From Pantoea sp. SoEX (GTDB lineage: Bacteria; Pseudomonadota; Gammaproteobacteria; Enterobacterales; Enterobacteriaceae), in contig NZ_SZZT01000002.1 in assembly GCF_009829945.1 (NCBI RefSeq), forward strand, positions 62,001-126,000: DNA of 64,000 nt, in the 5' to 3' direction. Each line of letters starts with the position of its first letter. Within the stretch, counting starts at the first letter, position 1. The position numbers and the translations under genes are program-made. Shown here piece after piece: positions 33,702 to 44,153 of the stretch. The notes under the pieces were generated by a model. It ran no database searches. It was not told the origin of the DNA and saw only the letters and a program-made list of their open reading frames with translations.

Positions 33702-34637
33702 ATGAAAAAATTTGAGCACAATGCTGTAATGTTATCTGAAGCCGTTAATAACTTAAATATTAAAAAAAATGGTATTTATATAGATGGAACTTTTGGTAGA
33801 GGAGGACATTCAAGATTTATTCTTTCAAAACTTGGAAATAACGGACAATTGATTGCTATAGATAGAGATCCCCAAGCTATTGTAGAAGGTATGAACATAA
33901 AAGATTCACGCTTTACAATCATGAAAAAAAAATTTTCTGAATTAGAAGAATATATATTTAAGCTTGATTTATTAGGTAAAATTAGTGGTATTTTATTAGA
34001 TCTTGGAGTTTCTTCTCCTCAGTTAGATGATTTTAATCGCGGATTTTCTTTTAGAAATGATGGACCATTAGATATGCGTATGGACCCAAATTCTAATATA
34101 TCTGCAAAAGATTGGTTATTAAATGCAAACGCAAAGGAAATTGCTTTTGTGTTAGAAAAATATGGGGAAGAAAGATATGCAAAAAGAATAGCTCATGAAA
34201 TAGTAAAAAGAAATAATAAGTTGCCAATAACCAGAACTAAGGAACTAGCTGAAATTATTGCATGTGCTATACCAGTGAAAGATAAATTTAAACACCCTGC
34301 TACACGTAGTTTTCAAGCCATACGTATATGGATTAATGAAGAACTAGAAGAACTCAAAACTATACTAGTAAGTTCAATTAAATTGTTATCTATTAAAGGA
34401 CGTTTATGTATTATTAGTTTTCACTCATTAGAAGATAGAATAGTTAAACGTTTCATAAGAGATTTTAGTAAACCTGCACCAGTACCTTATGGTTTACCAA
34501 TTACAGAGAAACAAATCATGGAGTTTAATAATATTAAACTAAGGTCATTAGGTAAATTATTCCCAAGCCATTTAGAACTAAAAAATAATTATAGATCACG
34601 TAGTGCTATATTACGTATAGCTGAAAAAATAAGCTAA
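33702..34637 (+). CDS. rsmH: 16S rRNA (cytosine-1402-N4)-methyltransferase
   Basis: 311 residues (E. coli 313). It methylates N4 of C1402 in the ribosomal P site. SAM-binding motif [12 protein letters not shown], plus the family blocks [45 protein letters not shown] and [14 protein letters not shown]. This is the first gene of the mra cluster here: mraZ and cra upstream are absent, as are ftsL and ftsI downstream, so murE follows after only 131 non-coding bases. Confidence 0.98.
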   Translation: MKKFEHNAVMLSEAVNNLNIKKNGIYIDGTFGRGGHSRFILSKLGNNGQLIAIDRDPQAIVEGMNIKDSRFTIMKKKFSELEEYIFKLDLLGKISGILLDLGVSSPQLDDFNRGFSFRNDGPLDMRMDPNSNISAKDWLLNANAKEIAFVLEKYGEERYAKRIAHEIVKRNNKLPITRTKELAEIIACAIPVKDKFKHPATRSFQAIRIWINEELEELKTILVSSIKLLSIKGRLCIISFHSLEDRIVKRFIRDFSKPAPVPYGLPITEKQIMEFNNIKLRSLGKLFPSHLELKNNYRSRSAILRIAEKIS

Positions 34638-34768
34638 CATATATTTTATAATACTTAAACTATTTTTTAATTAAAAAAATCAATTAATATAATTTTAAAA
34701 AAATATTGAGTAAAATTAATTTTTATTATTGTTCTTATTAGAATTTGTCTTAATAAAAGAGAAAATTA

Positions 34769-36259
34769 GTGAAAAAAGTTAAAAATCTCAATTATTTGAT
34801 CAATCAATGGATTTCACATGTGCCAACATGTTTTTTTAATGAAATACGATTAGATAGTCGTACAGTAAAAAAAGGTGATTTATTCATAGCAGTTTTAGGA
34901 CATTATACAGATGGAAGGAATTTCATTCAAGAAGCAATTTATAATGGCGCTGTTGCTGTATTAGCTGAAGCAGGCAATAATGTTTCTAATGGTAAAATTA
35001 TCTATATAAATGGAGTTCCTATTATTTATTTATCAGAACTTAACAAAAAATTATCAACTTTAGGTAAAATTTATTACAGAAATCCAGGTCAAAAACAAAA
35101 AATTATTGGCGTAACTGGAACTAATGGCAAAACTACCGTAACACATTTGATAGCACAATGGATACAGTTACTTGGTGAAAAAAGTGCAGTAATGGGAACT
35201 ATGGGATATGGATTAATTAGAAATTTAAAAAAAACAAATAATACAACAGAATCTGCTATAAATATACAAAAATTATTATATATATTAAATAAACAAAATA
35301 TACACCTTACAGCAATGGAAATTTCTTCACATGCATTAATGCAACATCGTGTAGCAGATATAGTTTTTTCAGCGGGTATATTCACAAATTTAACTCATGA
35401 TCACCTGGATTATCATCAAAACATAAGCAATTATGTTGCAGCTAAAAAATTATTTTTCTTAAAACATAAAATAAACCAAATGATAATAAATGCAGATGAT
35501 AAAATAGGTTACGAATGGTTGTTTGATTTTCCTAACTCAATTGCAGTAAGTATATATAAAAATCGCTCTATAAATATTAATAAACGTTGGATTAAAGCTA
35601 ATTCAATAAAATTCCAAAAAAATGTATTCAGTATTGATTTTGATTCAAGCTGGGGTCCTGGTAAAATTAATAGTTTATTGATTGGTAATTTTAATATTGT
35701 TAATTTATTGCTAGCTTTAGCAACTATGCTTTCTCTTAATTATCCATTAGATCTTTTACTAGAAGTAGCATATAAATTAAAACCTATAAAAGGTCGTATG
35801 GAAATATTTTTAAATATTAATAAACCAAAAGTAATAATAGATTATGCTCATACTCCTGAAGCATTAAAACAGGCTTTAATATCATCTCGTATATATTGTA
35901 AGGGAAAACTTTGGTGTTTATTTGGCTGTGGTGGTGATCGTGATAAAAGTAAGAGACCTATCATGGCTTCAATAGCTGAGAAATTTGCAGATATTATTAT
36001 TGTTACTGAAGATAATCCACGTAAAGAAGATCAAAACGAAATAAATCAAGATATTATAAATGGTTTTAAAGATCTATCTAGTGTTCATATAATAAGAGAT
36101 AGATCAAAAGCAATTATTGAATCAATTACAAAAGCTAAAAATGATGATTTAATTTTAATTGCAGGAAAAGGACATGAAGAATATCAAATTATAGGTGATA
36201 ACTACTTTAAATATTCCGATCATAAAATCGTCCAGTCGTTATTGAATAATATACAATGA
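34769..36259 (+). CDS. murE: UDP-MurNAc-tripeptide synthetase
   Basis: 496 residues (E. coli 495). It adds meso-diaminopimelate to UDP-MurNAc-L-Ala-D-Glu. The start is GTG at 34769 (MKKVKNLN); no nearer ATG fits. ATP-binding motif VTGTNGKTTVTHLIAQW, the carbamylated-lysine region, and the diaminopimelate-specific motif DNPR in VTEDNPRKED are all present, so this is the DAP type rather than the lysine type. It overlaps murF by 4 bases (ATGA). DapB earlier in the window contributes to its substrate. Confidence 0.97.
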   Translation: MKKVKNLNYLINQWISHVPTCFFNEIRLDSRTVKKGDLFIAVLGHYTDGRNFIQEAIYNGAVAVLAEAGNNVSNGKIIYINGVPIIYLSELNKKLSTLGKIYYRNPGQKQKIIGVTGTNGKTTVTHLIAQWIQLLGEKSAVMGTMGYGLIRNLKKTNNTTESAINIQKLLYILNKQNIHLTAMEISSHALMQHRVADIVFSAGIFTNLTHDHLDYHQNISNYVAAKKLFFLKHKINQMIINADDKIGYEWLFDFPNSIAVSIYKNRSININKRWIKANSIKFQKNVFSIDFDSSWGPGKINSLLIGNFNIVNLLLALATMLSLNYPLDLLLEVAYKLKPIKGRMEIFLNINKPKVIIDYAHTPEALKQALISSRIYCKGKLWCLFGCGGDRDKSKRPIMASIAEKFADIIIVTEDNPRKEDQNEINQDIINGFKDLSSVHIIRDRSKAIIESITKAKNDDLILIAGKGHEEYQIIGDNYFKYSDHKIVQSLLNNIQ

Positions 36260-37614
36260 TCTCATTATATTTAAGTAAATTAGCAGAAATTACCAACGGT
36301 AAACTTTATGGAAATGATATCTTATTTAAGAATATCTCCACAAATACCAAATTAATAAAACCAGGAAATTTATTTATTGCTATTGTTGGTAAACAATTTG
36401 ATGCACATAATTTTGCTAATGATGCAATTATAAATGGTGCTCATGCTTTATTAGTAAATAAATATTTACCTATATCTGTACCACAAGTAGTCGTTAAGGA
36501 TACTAGTTTGTCATTTGGAATATTATCCTTTTGGGTACGCAAACAGGTAAAAACACGTATTTCTGCATTAACAGGATCTTCAGGTAAAACATCTGTTAGA
36601 GAAATGACTGCTGCTATTTTGAATCAATGCGGAAAAACCTTATGTAATAGAGGTAATCTGAATAATGAATTCGGAGTACCTATGACATTAATGCGTCTTA
36701 CAAATGAACATAAATATGCAGTAATCGAACTTGGAGCATCTCATCTTGGTGAAATACATTATACAGCTAAACTAGTAGAACCAGAAAGTGTATTAATAAA
36801 TAACATTACATTAGCACATCTTGAAGGTTTTGGATCATTAAATAATATTGCAAAAGCAAAAGGTGAAATTTTTTATAATTTACCTAGTCATGGAGTTGCT
36901 ATCATCAATGATGATAGCAATGATTGGTTAAATTGGAAAAAATACTTAATTAGAAAAAAGGTATGGAAATTTTCTTTAAAAAATAAAGATAGTGATTTTT
37001 TTGCTTACGATATTTTTATTAAAAATAATAACACTAATTTTATTGTTAAAACACCTTATGGCACAGTAGAGTTAAATATTCCATTAATAGGAAGACATAA
37101 TGTTTATAATGCATTAGCGGCTACTGCATTATCTCTTTCTTTAGGAGCTTCACTAAAATCTGTTAGCAATGGTCTTAAAACATTTAAACCAATTCCAGGT
37201 AGATTATTTCCTATCTATTTATCTAAATATCAAATATTATTGGATGACAGCTACAATGCTAATATAGGTTCAATGCAAGCTGCAATAGAATTATTATCAT
37301 CAATGCCAGGTTATCGCGTAATGGTAGTAGGTGATTTATCAGAATTAGGGAAAGATAGCAATCAACTTCATAGTTCATTAGGTATATATGCTATTAATAT
37401 GTCAATAGATCTTATAATAAGTATAGGAAATATTAGTCATCTAATAAGTGAACATAGTCCAGTAGGTGAACATTATAAAAATAAAACATCACTAATTAAA
37501 CGCTTAAAGTTCTTGTTATATAAACATACTAAAATCACTATTTTAATTAAAGGATCACGACATGCTAAAATGGAACTAGTAGTAAAAGGGTTATTAGAGG
37601 AAAAATTATGCTAG
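36256..37614 (+). CDS. murF: UDP-MurNAc-tripeptide:D-Ala-D-Ala ligase
   Basis: 452 residues, the E. coli length. It adds D-Ala-D-Ala to UDP-MurNAc-tripeptide, giving the pentapeptide. ATP motif [17 protein letters not shown] and the downstream blocks [20 protein letters not shown] and [16 protein letters not shown] are visible. The start overlaps murE by 4 bases and the end overlaps mraY by 7, so the three are tightly coupled. D-Ala-D-Ala would come from DdlB in the same cluster. Confidence 0.97.
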   Translation: MISLYLSKLAEITNGKLYGNDILFKNISTNTKLIKPGNLFIAIVGKQFDAHNFANDAIINGAHALLVNKYLPISVPQVVVKDTSLSFGILSFWVRKQVKTRISALTGSSGKTSVREMTAAILNQCGKTLCNRGNLNNEFGVPMTLMRLTNEHKYAVIELGASHLGEIHYTAKLVEPESVLINNITLAHLEGFGSLNNIAKAKGEIFYNLPSHGVAIINDDSNDWLNWKKYLIRKKVWKFSLKNKDSDFFAYDIFIKNNNTNFIVKTPYGTVELNIPLIGRHNVYNALAATALSLSLGASLKSVSNGLKTFKPIPGRLFPIYLSKYQILLDDSYNANIGSMQAAIELLSSMPGYRVMVVGDLSELGKDSNQLHSSLGIYAINMSIDLIISIGNISHLISEHSPVGEHYKNKTSLIKRLKFLLYKHTKITILIKGSRHAKMELVVKGLLEEKLC

Positions 37615-38693
37615 TTTTTTTATTTGATTATTTAGATGGATTTTACTCTTATTTTAATATAATTTCAAATTTAATATTTCGTGTTATTGGTAGCCTATTA
37701 ACATCTTTGTATATTTCATTATATATGGGACCTTATTTTATTTGCTGGTTGAAAAGGTTGCAAATAAATCAAATAGTGCGTAATGATGGTCCTAAATCTC
37801 ATCTAAGTAAACGTAGTACTCCTACTATGGGTGGTTTAATAATAATTATATCAGTTTTAGTTTCAACTTTAATATGGTCATGTTTATCTAATGTTTATAT
37901 GTGGTATGTAATAACAGTATTTATTGGATTTGGTATAATTGGTTTTATAGATGATTACCGAAAAGTTATTTATAAAAGTTCAAAAGGTTTAACAGCTAAA
38001 TGGAAATATTTATGGATGTCTGTTATTTCTATTATCATATCATTGTTATATTTTTTTAGTACCAATAATATTTCAACACAGCTGGTAATTCCATTTTTAA
38101 AAGATTTTACATTACATATAGGATTATTATCTATTATATTATCATATATTGTTATAGTAGGAACGGGAAATGCAGTGAACCTAACTGATGGTCTAGATGG
38201 ATTAGCTATTGTTCCTATAATATTTGTAGCTACAGGATTTATCATAGTGTCTTGGTTAACTAGTAATACAGTTTTTTCTGAATATTTTCATATACCTTAT
38301 ATAATGCACGCTAAAGAATTAGTCATATTTTGTGCTTCTATTGTAGGTGCAGGAATTGGTTTCTTATGTTTTAATATTTATCCTGCAAAAATTTTTATGG
38401 GAGATGTTGGTTCATTAGCATTAGGTGGAGCATTAGGAACTGTTGCTGTATTATTGCGTCAAGAACTATTATTATTAATAATGGGTGGAATATTTGTAAT
38501 TGAAGCTTGTTCAGTTATGTTACAAGTAAGTTCATTTAAATTATTTCGTTGTAGAATTTTTTTAATGGCTCCTATTCACCATCATTACGAATTAAAAGGG
38601 TGGTCTGAACCTCGTATAATCTTATTTTTTTGGGTTATTTCTTTTATATTTGTATTATTAGGATTATTTTCATTACATATTCGGTGCTTATGA
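37608..38693 (+). CDS. mraY: Phospho-MurNAc-pentapeptide transferase
   Basis: 361 residues (E. coli 360). Integral membrane enzyme that moves phospho-MurNAc-pentapeptide onto undecaprenyl phosphate, forming lipid I. About ten hydrophobic segments are evident. Catalytic motifs: FIDDYRKV (adjacent aspartates), [24 protein letters not shown], and [11 protein letters not shown] near the C-terminus. ftsW is absent downstream of murD, but MraY itself looks intact. Overlaps murF by 7 bases and murD by 4. Confidence 0.97.
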   Translation: MLVFLFDYLDGFYSYFNIISNLIFRVIGSLLTSLYISLYMGPYFICWLKRLQINQIVRNDGPKSHLSKRSTPTMGGLIIIISVLVSTLIWSCLSNVYMWYVITVFIGFGIIGFIDDYRKVIYKSSKGLTAKWKYLWMSVISIIISLLYFFSTNNISTQLVIPFLKDFTLHIGLLSIILSYIVIVGTGNAVNLTDGLDGLAIVPIIFVATGFIIVSWLTSNTVFSEYFHIPYIMHAKELVIFCASIVGAGIGFLCFNIYPAKIFMGDVGSLALGGALGTVAVLLRQELLLLIMGGIFVIEACSVMLQVSSFKLFRCRIFLMAPIHHHYELKGWSEPRIILFFWVISFIFVLLGLFSLHIRCL

Positions 38694-40018
38694 TTGAATA
38701 CAAAGGTAAAGAAATTATTATAATTGGCTCAGGTATGACCGGATTATCATGTATTGATTTTTTTTTAAAAAAAGGCGTAAATCCTATTCTTATTGATACT
38801 CGTTTGTTCCCTCCTAGTATAAAAAGTATACCTAAAGGTATTAAATGTTATTTTGGTGGTTTTCATGTTGACCATTTATTAAAAGCTGATCTAATAGTTG
38901 TAAGTCCAGGAATAAGTTTAAATAATCCAGCATTGCAAATAGCAGCTAATAAAGGAATAGAAATTGTTGGTGATGTAGAATTATTTTGTCGAGAATTAAA
39001 TGTTCCTATAATAGCAATTACGGGATCAAACGGTAAAAGTACCGTTACTAATTTAATAAAGGAGATGGCACAAACAGCTGGTTATAAAGTGGTTGTGGGT
39101 GGTAATATTGGAATACCTGTATTGAATTTGTTAAAAATTCCATTACAACAATTATATATTTTAGAACTATCTAGTTTTCAATTAGAAATTACTTATAGTT
39201 TAAGAGCTAATGTTGCTACAGTATTAAATGTATCTGAAGATCATTTAAATCGTTATCCATTAGGTATCGATCAATATCGTGCTGTAAAAATGCGTATATA
39301 TAAAAACGCTCTAATTTGCGTAATTAATAAAGATGAAAAACTAACTATTCCTAAATTTAGTTTCAATCAAAAATATATCAGTTTTGGAATTAATCAGGGT
39401 GATTATCATCTTATTAATAAAAATGGCAAGTTTTGGATAAATAGTATATATCATGATCAAATATTCAATACAGAAGAAATGAAAATCATCGGCCAACATA
39501 ATTATATAAATGCAATGTCAGCTTTAGCTTTAGCTGAAGCTATAGGATTACCATATCTTTCTAGTTTATCAGCATTAGTATCATTTACAGGATTAAAACA
39601 TCGTTTACAAATAGTATGTGAACATAATGGAGTAAAATGGATAAATGATTCTAAAGCAACTAATATTAAAAGTACTGAATCTGCATTGTGTAGTATTTCT
39701 TCAGAAGGTACATTATGGTTATTATTAGGTGGAGATAGTAAAGGTGCAGATTTTTCTTCTTTAATAAATCTTATAATAGTTAAAAAAATTAAAATTTTTT
39801 GCTTCGGCAAAGATGGCGATAAAATAGCTGATTTGTGTCCAAACATTTCAATACGTACTAAAACTATGCAAGAAGCAATAAAGCAAATATCTCTTTCAGT
39901 TAGACCTAATGATATAGTTCTTTTATCTCCTGCATGTGCTAGTTTTGATCAATTTAATAATTTTGAACATAGAGGTAATACTTTTATTAAAATAGTAAAA
40001 AAAATAATTCATTATTGA
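38690..40018 (+). CDS. murD: UDP-MurNAc-L-alanine:D-glutamate ligase
   Basis: 442 residues (E. coli 438). It adds D-glutamate to UDP-MurNAc-L-Ala. ATG at 38690 overlaps the mraY stop (ATGA) and gives [21 protein letters not shown], like E. coli [21 protein letters not shown]; the longer open frame upstream is just mraY read in another frame. ATP motif [13 protein letters not shown], then [25 protein letters not shown] and [11 protein letters not shown]. Only 84 non-coding bases separate it from murG, the place where ftsW lies in E. coli. Confidence 0.97.
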   Translation: MIEYKGKEIIIIGSGMTGLSCIDFFLKKGVNPILIDTRLFPPSIKSIPKGIKCYFGGFHVDHLLKADLIVVSPGISLNNPALQIAANKGIEIVGDVELFCRELNVPIIAITGSNGKSTVTNLIKEMAQTAGYKVVVGGNIGIPVLNLLKIPLQQLYILELSSFQLEITYSLRANVATVLNVSEDHLNRYPLGIDQYRAVKMRIYKNALICVINKDEKLTIPKFSFNQKYISFGINQGDYHLINKNGKFWINSIYHDQIFNTEEMKIIGQHNYINAMSALALAEAIGLPYLSSLSALVSFTGLKHRLQIVCEHNGVKWINDSKATNIKSTESALCSISSEGTLWLLLGGDSKGADFSSLINLIIVKKIKIFCFGKDGDKIADLCPNISIRTKTMQEAIKQISLSVRPNDIVLLSPACASFDQFNNFEHRGNTFIKIVKKIIHY

Positions 40019-40102
40019 AATAATATTAGCTATACAATAGATAAAGATTTTAGTTATATATTCTAGATATGTGGTGAAATAAATAATCGTTTGAGGTTAT
40101 AA

Positions 40103-41167
40103 ATGAGCAAAAAATTAATGATTATGGGAGGAGGTACTGGAGGACATATTTTTCCAGGATTAACTATTGCTCACTATATGAAAGAAAAATTCAGTTGGAA
40201 TGTGCATTGGTTAGGAACTCCTAACCATATGGAAAGCACAATAGTTCCGCAATATGATATTAAAATTCATTTCATTAAAATAAATGGATTAAAAGGTAAA
40301 AATATTACAACTAAATTATTAGCACCAGTTTCTATATTTAATGCATTTTTTCAATCAAGAAAAATTATAAAATCATATAAACCAGATGTGGTTTTAGGTA
40401 TGGGAGGATATGTTTCAGGACCAGGTGCTTTAGCATCTTGGAGTTATGGAATACCTATAATATTACATGAACAAAATAGTATTGCTGGTCTAACTAATCA
40501 GTGTTTAGCAAAAATAGCAAATAAAGTACTACAAGGATTTCCAAATGCTTTTCCAGGAGCTTATGTAGTTGGAAATCCTATAAGAAAAGATATATTGAAG
40601 TTAGCAAATCCAAAAGAACGTTTCATAGACCGCAGTGGACCAATAAGAATTTTAGTCATAGGTGGCAGTCAAGGTGCGGGAATTATTAATAACATTTTAT
40701 TAAAAGTTGCCTATTCTTTAGGTAAAAGAATTATTATATGGCATCAAACTGGAAGAAATGATAAACAAAAGGTAATTAGATTTTATATGCATTTAGGTCA
40801 AGATCAACATATTGTTACTGACTTTATCGATGATATTGTTTCTGCATATTCTTGGGCAGATTTGATAATTTGTAGAGCAGGAGCATTAACAGTTAGTGAA
40901 GTTGCAGCCGTAGGGTTGGCAGCTATTTTTATACCATTTAAACACAAGGATTGCCATCAATACCTAAATGCTTTAAATCTTGTTCGGATAGGAGCTGCTA
41001 AAATATTTGAACCTGAAAAAGATAACTTATCAGATGATATAATAAAAACAATTATATGTTGGGATAGACCTTTATTACTTGAAATGGCACAAAAATCTAA
41101 AAAATTAGCAAAATATGATGCAACTGAACTTATTGCTCAAGAAATTATTAATATTTCTAAAAAATAA
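40103..41167 (+). CDS. murG: Lipid II synthase (MurG glycosyltransferase)
   Basis: 354 residues (E. coli 355). It transfers GlcNAc from UDP-GlcNAc to lipid I at the inner face of the membrane. N-terminal glycine motif GGGTGGHIFPGL, the acceptor-side motif GMGGYVSGPGALA, LHEQNSIAGLTN, and the donor-binding region GGSQGAGIIN and CRAGALTVSEVAAVG are intact. ATG at 40103 has GAGG upstream. Completion of lipid II here implies that a flippase and a transglycosylase must be encoded elsewhere, since ftsW and ftsI are missing from the cluster. Confidence 0.97.
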   Translation: MSKKLMIMGGGTGGHIFPGLTIAHYMKEKFSWNVHWLGTPNHMESTIVPQYDIKIHFIKINGLKGKNITTKLLAPVSIFNAFFQSRKIIKSYKPDVVLGMGGYVSGPGALASWSYGIPIILHEQNSIAGLTNQCLAKIANKVLQGFPNAFPGAYVVGNPIRKDILKLANPKERFIDRSGPIRILVIGGSQGAGIINNILLKVAYSLGKRIIIWHQTGRNDKQKVIRFYMHLGQDQHIVTDFIDDIVSAYSWADLIICRAGALTVSEVAAVGLAAIFIPFKHKDCHQYLNALNLVRIGAAKIFEPEKDNLSDDIIKTIICWDRPLLLEMAQKSKKLAKYDATELIAQEIINISKK

Positions 41168-41237
41168 TAAAATAAAAATATTGTCTTTTTTCTTTATATG
41201 TACATTTAATTATAAATAAATAAATTACGTTAAAATA

Positions 41238-42692
41238 ATGAATAAAAAAAAATTAATAAAATTTCATAATATAAAAACAAAAATGCATGATGTTAGTCAT
41301 ATTCATTTTATAGGTATTGGTGGTTGTGGTATGGGAGGTATTGCTAAAATATTAATACATGAAGGATGTTATAATATCAGTGGTTCTGACATAATGCCTA
41401 ATGTTATTACTAAATACTTATCTAAATTAGGTACAAAAATTTATTTGAACCATTGTTCAGAAAATATAAATAATGCTAATTTAGTTGTAGTATCCAGTGC
41501 TATTGCTGACAATAATCCAGAACTAATTTCTGCAAGAAAATCAAATATTCCAATAATAAGTCGTGGAGAAATGTTAGCAGAATTGATGCGTCTCCGTTAT
41601 GGCATTGCTATTGCAGGAACACATGGAAAAACTACTACAACAGCCATGTTGTCAAGTATATATATAGAAAATGGTTCAGATCCTTCGTTTGTTAATGGTG
41701 GTATTTCAAAAACAGAACATATACAAGCAAATTTAGGCAGTAGCAAGTATTTTATTGCTGAAGCAGATGAAAGCGATGCATCATTTTTATATTTAAGGCC
41801 AATAGTTGCTATAGTGACAAATATTGATTCGGATCATATGAATACTTATCAAGGAAAATTTGAAAATTTAAAACAAACTTTTATTAAATTTTTACATAAT
41901 TTACCTTTTTATGGATATACCGTTATGTGTTTAGATGATATAACGATAAGAGATTTAATGACTTATATAAAGCGTCCCACTATTACTTATGGTTTTAGTA
42001 AAGATGCTGATTTTAGAATAGAAAATTATGTACAAGATGGTACACAGAGTTTTTTTAGATTGATAATAAAAGATCATGTATGTTTAAAAATACAGCTTAA
42101 TATTCCAGGAAAACACAATGCTTTGAATGCAGCAGCTGCTATAGCTGTATCTTATAACGAAGGAATTGATGAAAAATCAATTGTTAATGCCCTAAAATAT
42201 TTTCAAAACACCAAAAGAAGATTTGATTTTTTAGGTACATTCTCTACAAAGGATATAAATGGAAATATTGGAACCGCTATATTAATAGACGATTATGGTC
42301 ATCATCCAAATGAAATTGATGCAACAATTAATACAATAAGATCAGGATGGCCTAATCGTCAGTTGTTAATGATTTTTCAGCCACATCGCTATACTCGTAC
42401 TAGAGATATGCTTACCGATTTTGCAAATGTACTATCAAAAGTAGATGTATTACTGATATTAAATGTCTACTCTGCTGGAGAGAAAATCATTCCTGGCGCT
42501 GATAGTCATTGTTTATGTGATGCTATTAGAAAAATTGGTCAATTAAATCCAATTTTAATTAGAGAACCTCAACATATATCAAAAATTTTATTAAAATATA
42601 TTTCTGGCAATGACATTATTTTAACACAAGGAGCTGGTAATATTGGTAAAATTGCACACAATATTGCATGTTATAAATTAAAATTAAAATAG
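41238..42692 (+). CDS. murC: UDP-N-acetylmuramate:L-alanine ligase
   Basis: 484 residues (E. coli 491). It adds L-Ala to UDP-MurNAc. N-terminal Rossmann motif [20 protein letters not shown] motif [18 protein letters not shown], then [31 protein letters not shown] and [14 protein letters not shown]. The C-terminus is slightly shorter than in E. coli. Twelve bases separate it from ddlB. The rest of the cluster order (murG, murC, ddlB, ftsZ) follows E. coli minus the fts genes. Confidence 0.97.
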   Translation: MNKKKLIKFHNIKTKMHDVSHIHFIGIGGCGMGGIAKILIHEGCYNISGSDIMPNVITKYLSKLGTKIYLNHCSENINNANLVVVSSAIADNNPELISARKSNIPIISRGEMLAELMRLRYGIAIAGTHGKTTTTAMLSSIYIENGSDPSFVNGGISKTEHIQANLGSSKYFIAEADESDASFLYLRPIVAIVTNIDSDHMNTYQGKFENLKQTFIKFLHNLPFYGYTVMCLDDITIRDLMTYIKRPTITYGFSKDADFRIENYVQDGTQSFFRLIIKDHVCLKIQLNIPGKHNALNAAAAIAVSYNEGIDEKSIVNALKYFQNTKRRFDFLGTFSTKDINGNIGTAILIDDYGHHPNEIDATINTIRSGWPNRQLLMIFQPHRYTRTRDMLTDFANVLSKVDVLLILNVYSAGEKIIPGADSHCLCDAIRKIGQLNPILIREPQHISKILLKYISGNDIILTQGAGNIGKIAHNIACYKLKLK

Positions 42693-42704
42693 AATAAAAT
42701 TTTT

Positions 42705-43646
42705 ATGAAAAAAAATAATAAAATAGCAGTAATAATGGGAGGGATCTCATCAGAACGTAATATTTCACTTATGTCAGGACATGCAATATTATCTAGTCTA
42801 CGTAAAGAAAATATTAATGCTTATGCATTTGATACAAAATACCAATCTATACTAAATCTTAAAGAATATGGTTTCAATAAAGTATTTATTGCATTACATG
42901 GCAGAGGTGGTGAAGACGGTAAAATACAAGCAGTTTTAGATTTTTTAAATTTACCATATACAGGCAGTGGAGTAATGGCTTCATCAATTTCTATAGACAA
43001 AATAAGAACCAAATTATTATGGAAAGGTTTAGGATTAAAGTCTAGTAAGTTTGTATCGCTGACATACAAGCAAGTAATGGAAGGTTTAGACATAACAACA
43101 AAAAATTCTATTTCTATGTTAGGCTTGCCTTTGTTTATAAAACCAAATAGAGAAGGATCAAGCATAGGTGTTAGTAAAATAGATAAAATTAGTGAATTGC
43201 CAATAGCTATAGAAAAAGCTTTAAATTATGATAATAATATTATCATTGAACAATTTATTAGTGGAGAAGAATATACCGTAGGTATTTTAGGAGATGAAAT
43301 ACTACCATTAATACAAATAAAAACAGATAAAAATTTTTATAATTACCAAGCTAAATATTTATCTAATAGTACGGAATATCATTTTATAAATAGTTTGACT
43401 ATGCAGCAAAAATCGAAATTAAATGAATTAGTATTATCTGCTTGGCAGTCTTTAGGATGTACAGGTTGTGGGCGTATCGATGTAATGAAAGATAATCTAG
43501 GAGAATTTTATTTATTAGAGGTCAATACCTCTCCTGGCATGACTCATCATAGTTTAATTCCTCTAGCAGCAAAAAAAGCAGGAATTTCTTTTTCAAGATT
43601 AGTTATCAGTATTTTAGAATTAGCAAACAATGAAAGTTATTTTTAA
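42705..43646 (+). CDS. ddlB: D-alanine:D-alanine ligase B
   Basis: 313 residues (E. coli DdlB 306). It makes D-Ala-D-Ala for MurF. ATP-grasp fold: N-terminal MGGISSERNISLMSG, HGRGGEDGKIQ, the loop KPNREGSSIGVSK, and metal-binding GRIDVMKDN and LLEVNTSPGMTHHSL. There is a small insertion near residues 120-130 relative to E. coli. It is followed by 507 bases without a gene, the place of ftsQ and ftsA. Confidence 0.96.
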   Translation: MKKNNKIAVIMGGISSERNISLMSGHAILSSLRKENINAYAFDTKYQSILNLKEYGFNKVFIALHGRGGEDGKIQAVLDFLNLPYTGSGVMASSISIDKIRTKLLWKGLGLKSSKFVSLTYKQVMEGLDITTKNSISMLGLPLFIKPNREGSSIGVSKIDKISELPIAIEKALNYDNNIIIEQFISGEEYTVGILGDEILPLIQIKTDKNFYNYQAKYLSNSTEYHFINSLTMQQKSKLNELVLSAWQSLGCTGCGRIDVMKDNLGEFYLLEVNTSPGMTHHSLIPLAAKKAGISFSRLVISILELANNESYF

Positions 43647-44153
43647 ATCATATAATAACTGAACTGTTCCAGTATATCACTATGATATTAAACTGCATCA
43701 TATAAATTAATAATTTATATTAAAGTAAATATTTACAAAATTTTGTCATATTTTATAAATTGTTTTTTTGGTTTGTCCTGATATTTATTATTAAAGATAA
43801 TAATTTACGTTAATTATTTCTTAAAATCAAATAATTAATTATATATTTTAATGTTATCATATTGATAATTATAAATAGATAATTATCATTTAATAGATCA
43901 ATATACTATATTTAGATAAATGTTTCTTTGTAAGTTTAATAATATTATTTATCATCAGATAAAGTTGTATGTAAAATTGAAGTGTTAATATTACGTATAT
44001 AAAATAATACTTATGATATTTAAGAGTTATTATTCATAAATTATATATCTACTATTGTAGTTATACACAATCTATAATAAACAATAAAATATAATTAAAA
44101 ATTTATTTAAAGCAAATATTATTTTAAGGATATAATACATCGAGGAGCAGATG
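43647..44153 (+). other. Non-coding spacer ddlB-ftsZ, site of lost ftsQ and ftsA
   Basis: About 507 bases with no credible gene. In E. coli ftsQ and ftsA fill this place and overlap each other and their neighbours. I looked for the conserved FtsA C-terminus and found none. Two AT-only inverted repeats are present: an odd palindrome of 21 bases at 43700-43720 and a 10-bp stem with 6-base loop at 43863-43888 (TGATAATTAT / ATAATTATCA). A good ribosome-binding site, GAGGAG at 44143-44148, precedes ftsZ. Promoters that in E. coli lie inside ftsQ and ftsA must have been replaced by something in this spacer. Confidence 0.6.

Noticed and set aside
43700-43720. 21-base A/T palindrome after ddlB
   Set aside because: Centre and arms are pure A/T in an A/T-only spacer, no T-run follows on either strand in a terminator arrangement, and the length is within what chance could give; listed only inside the spacer entry.
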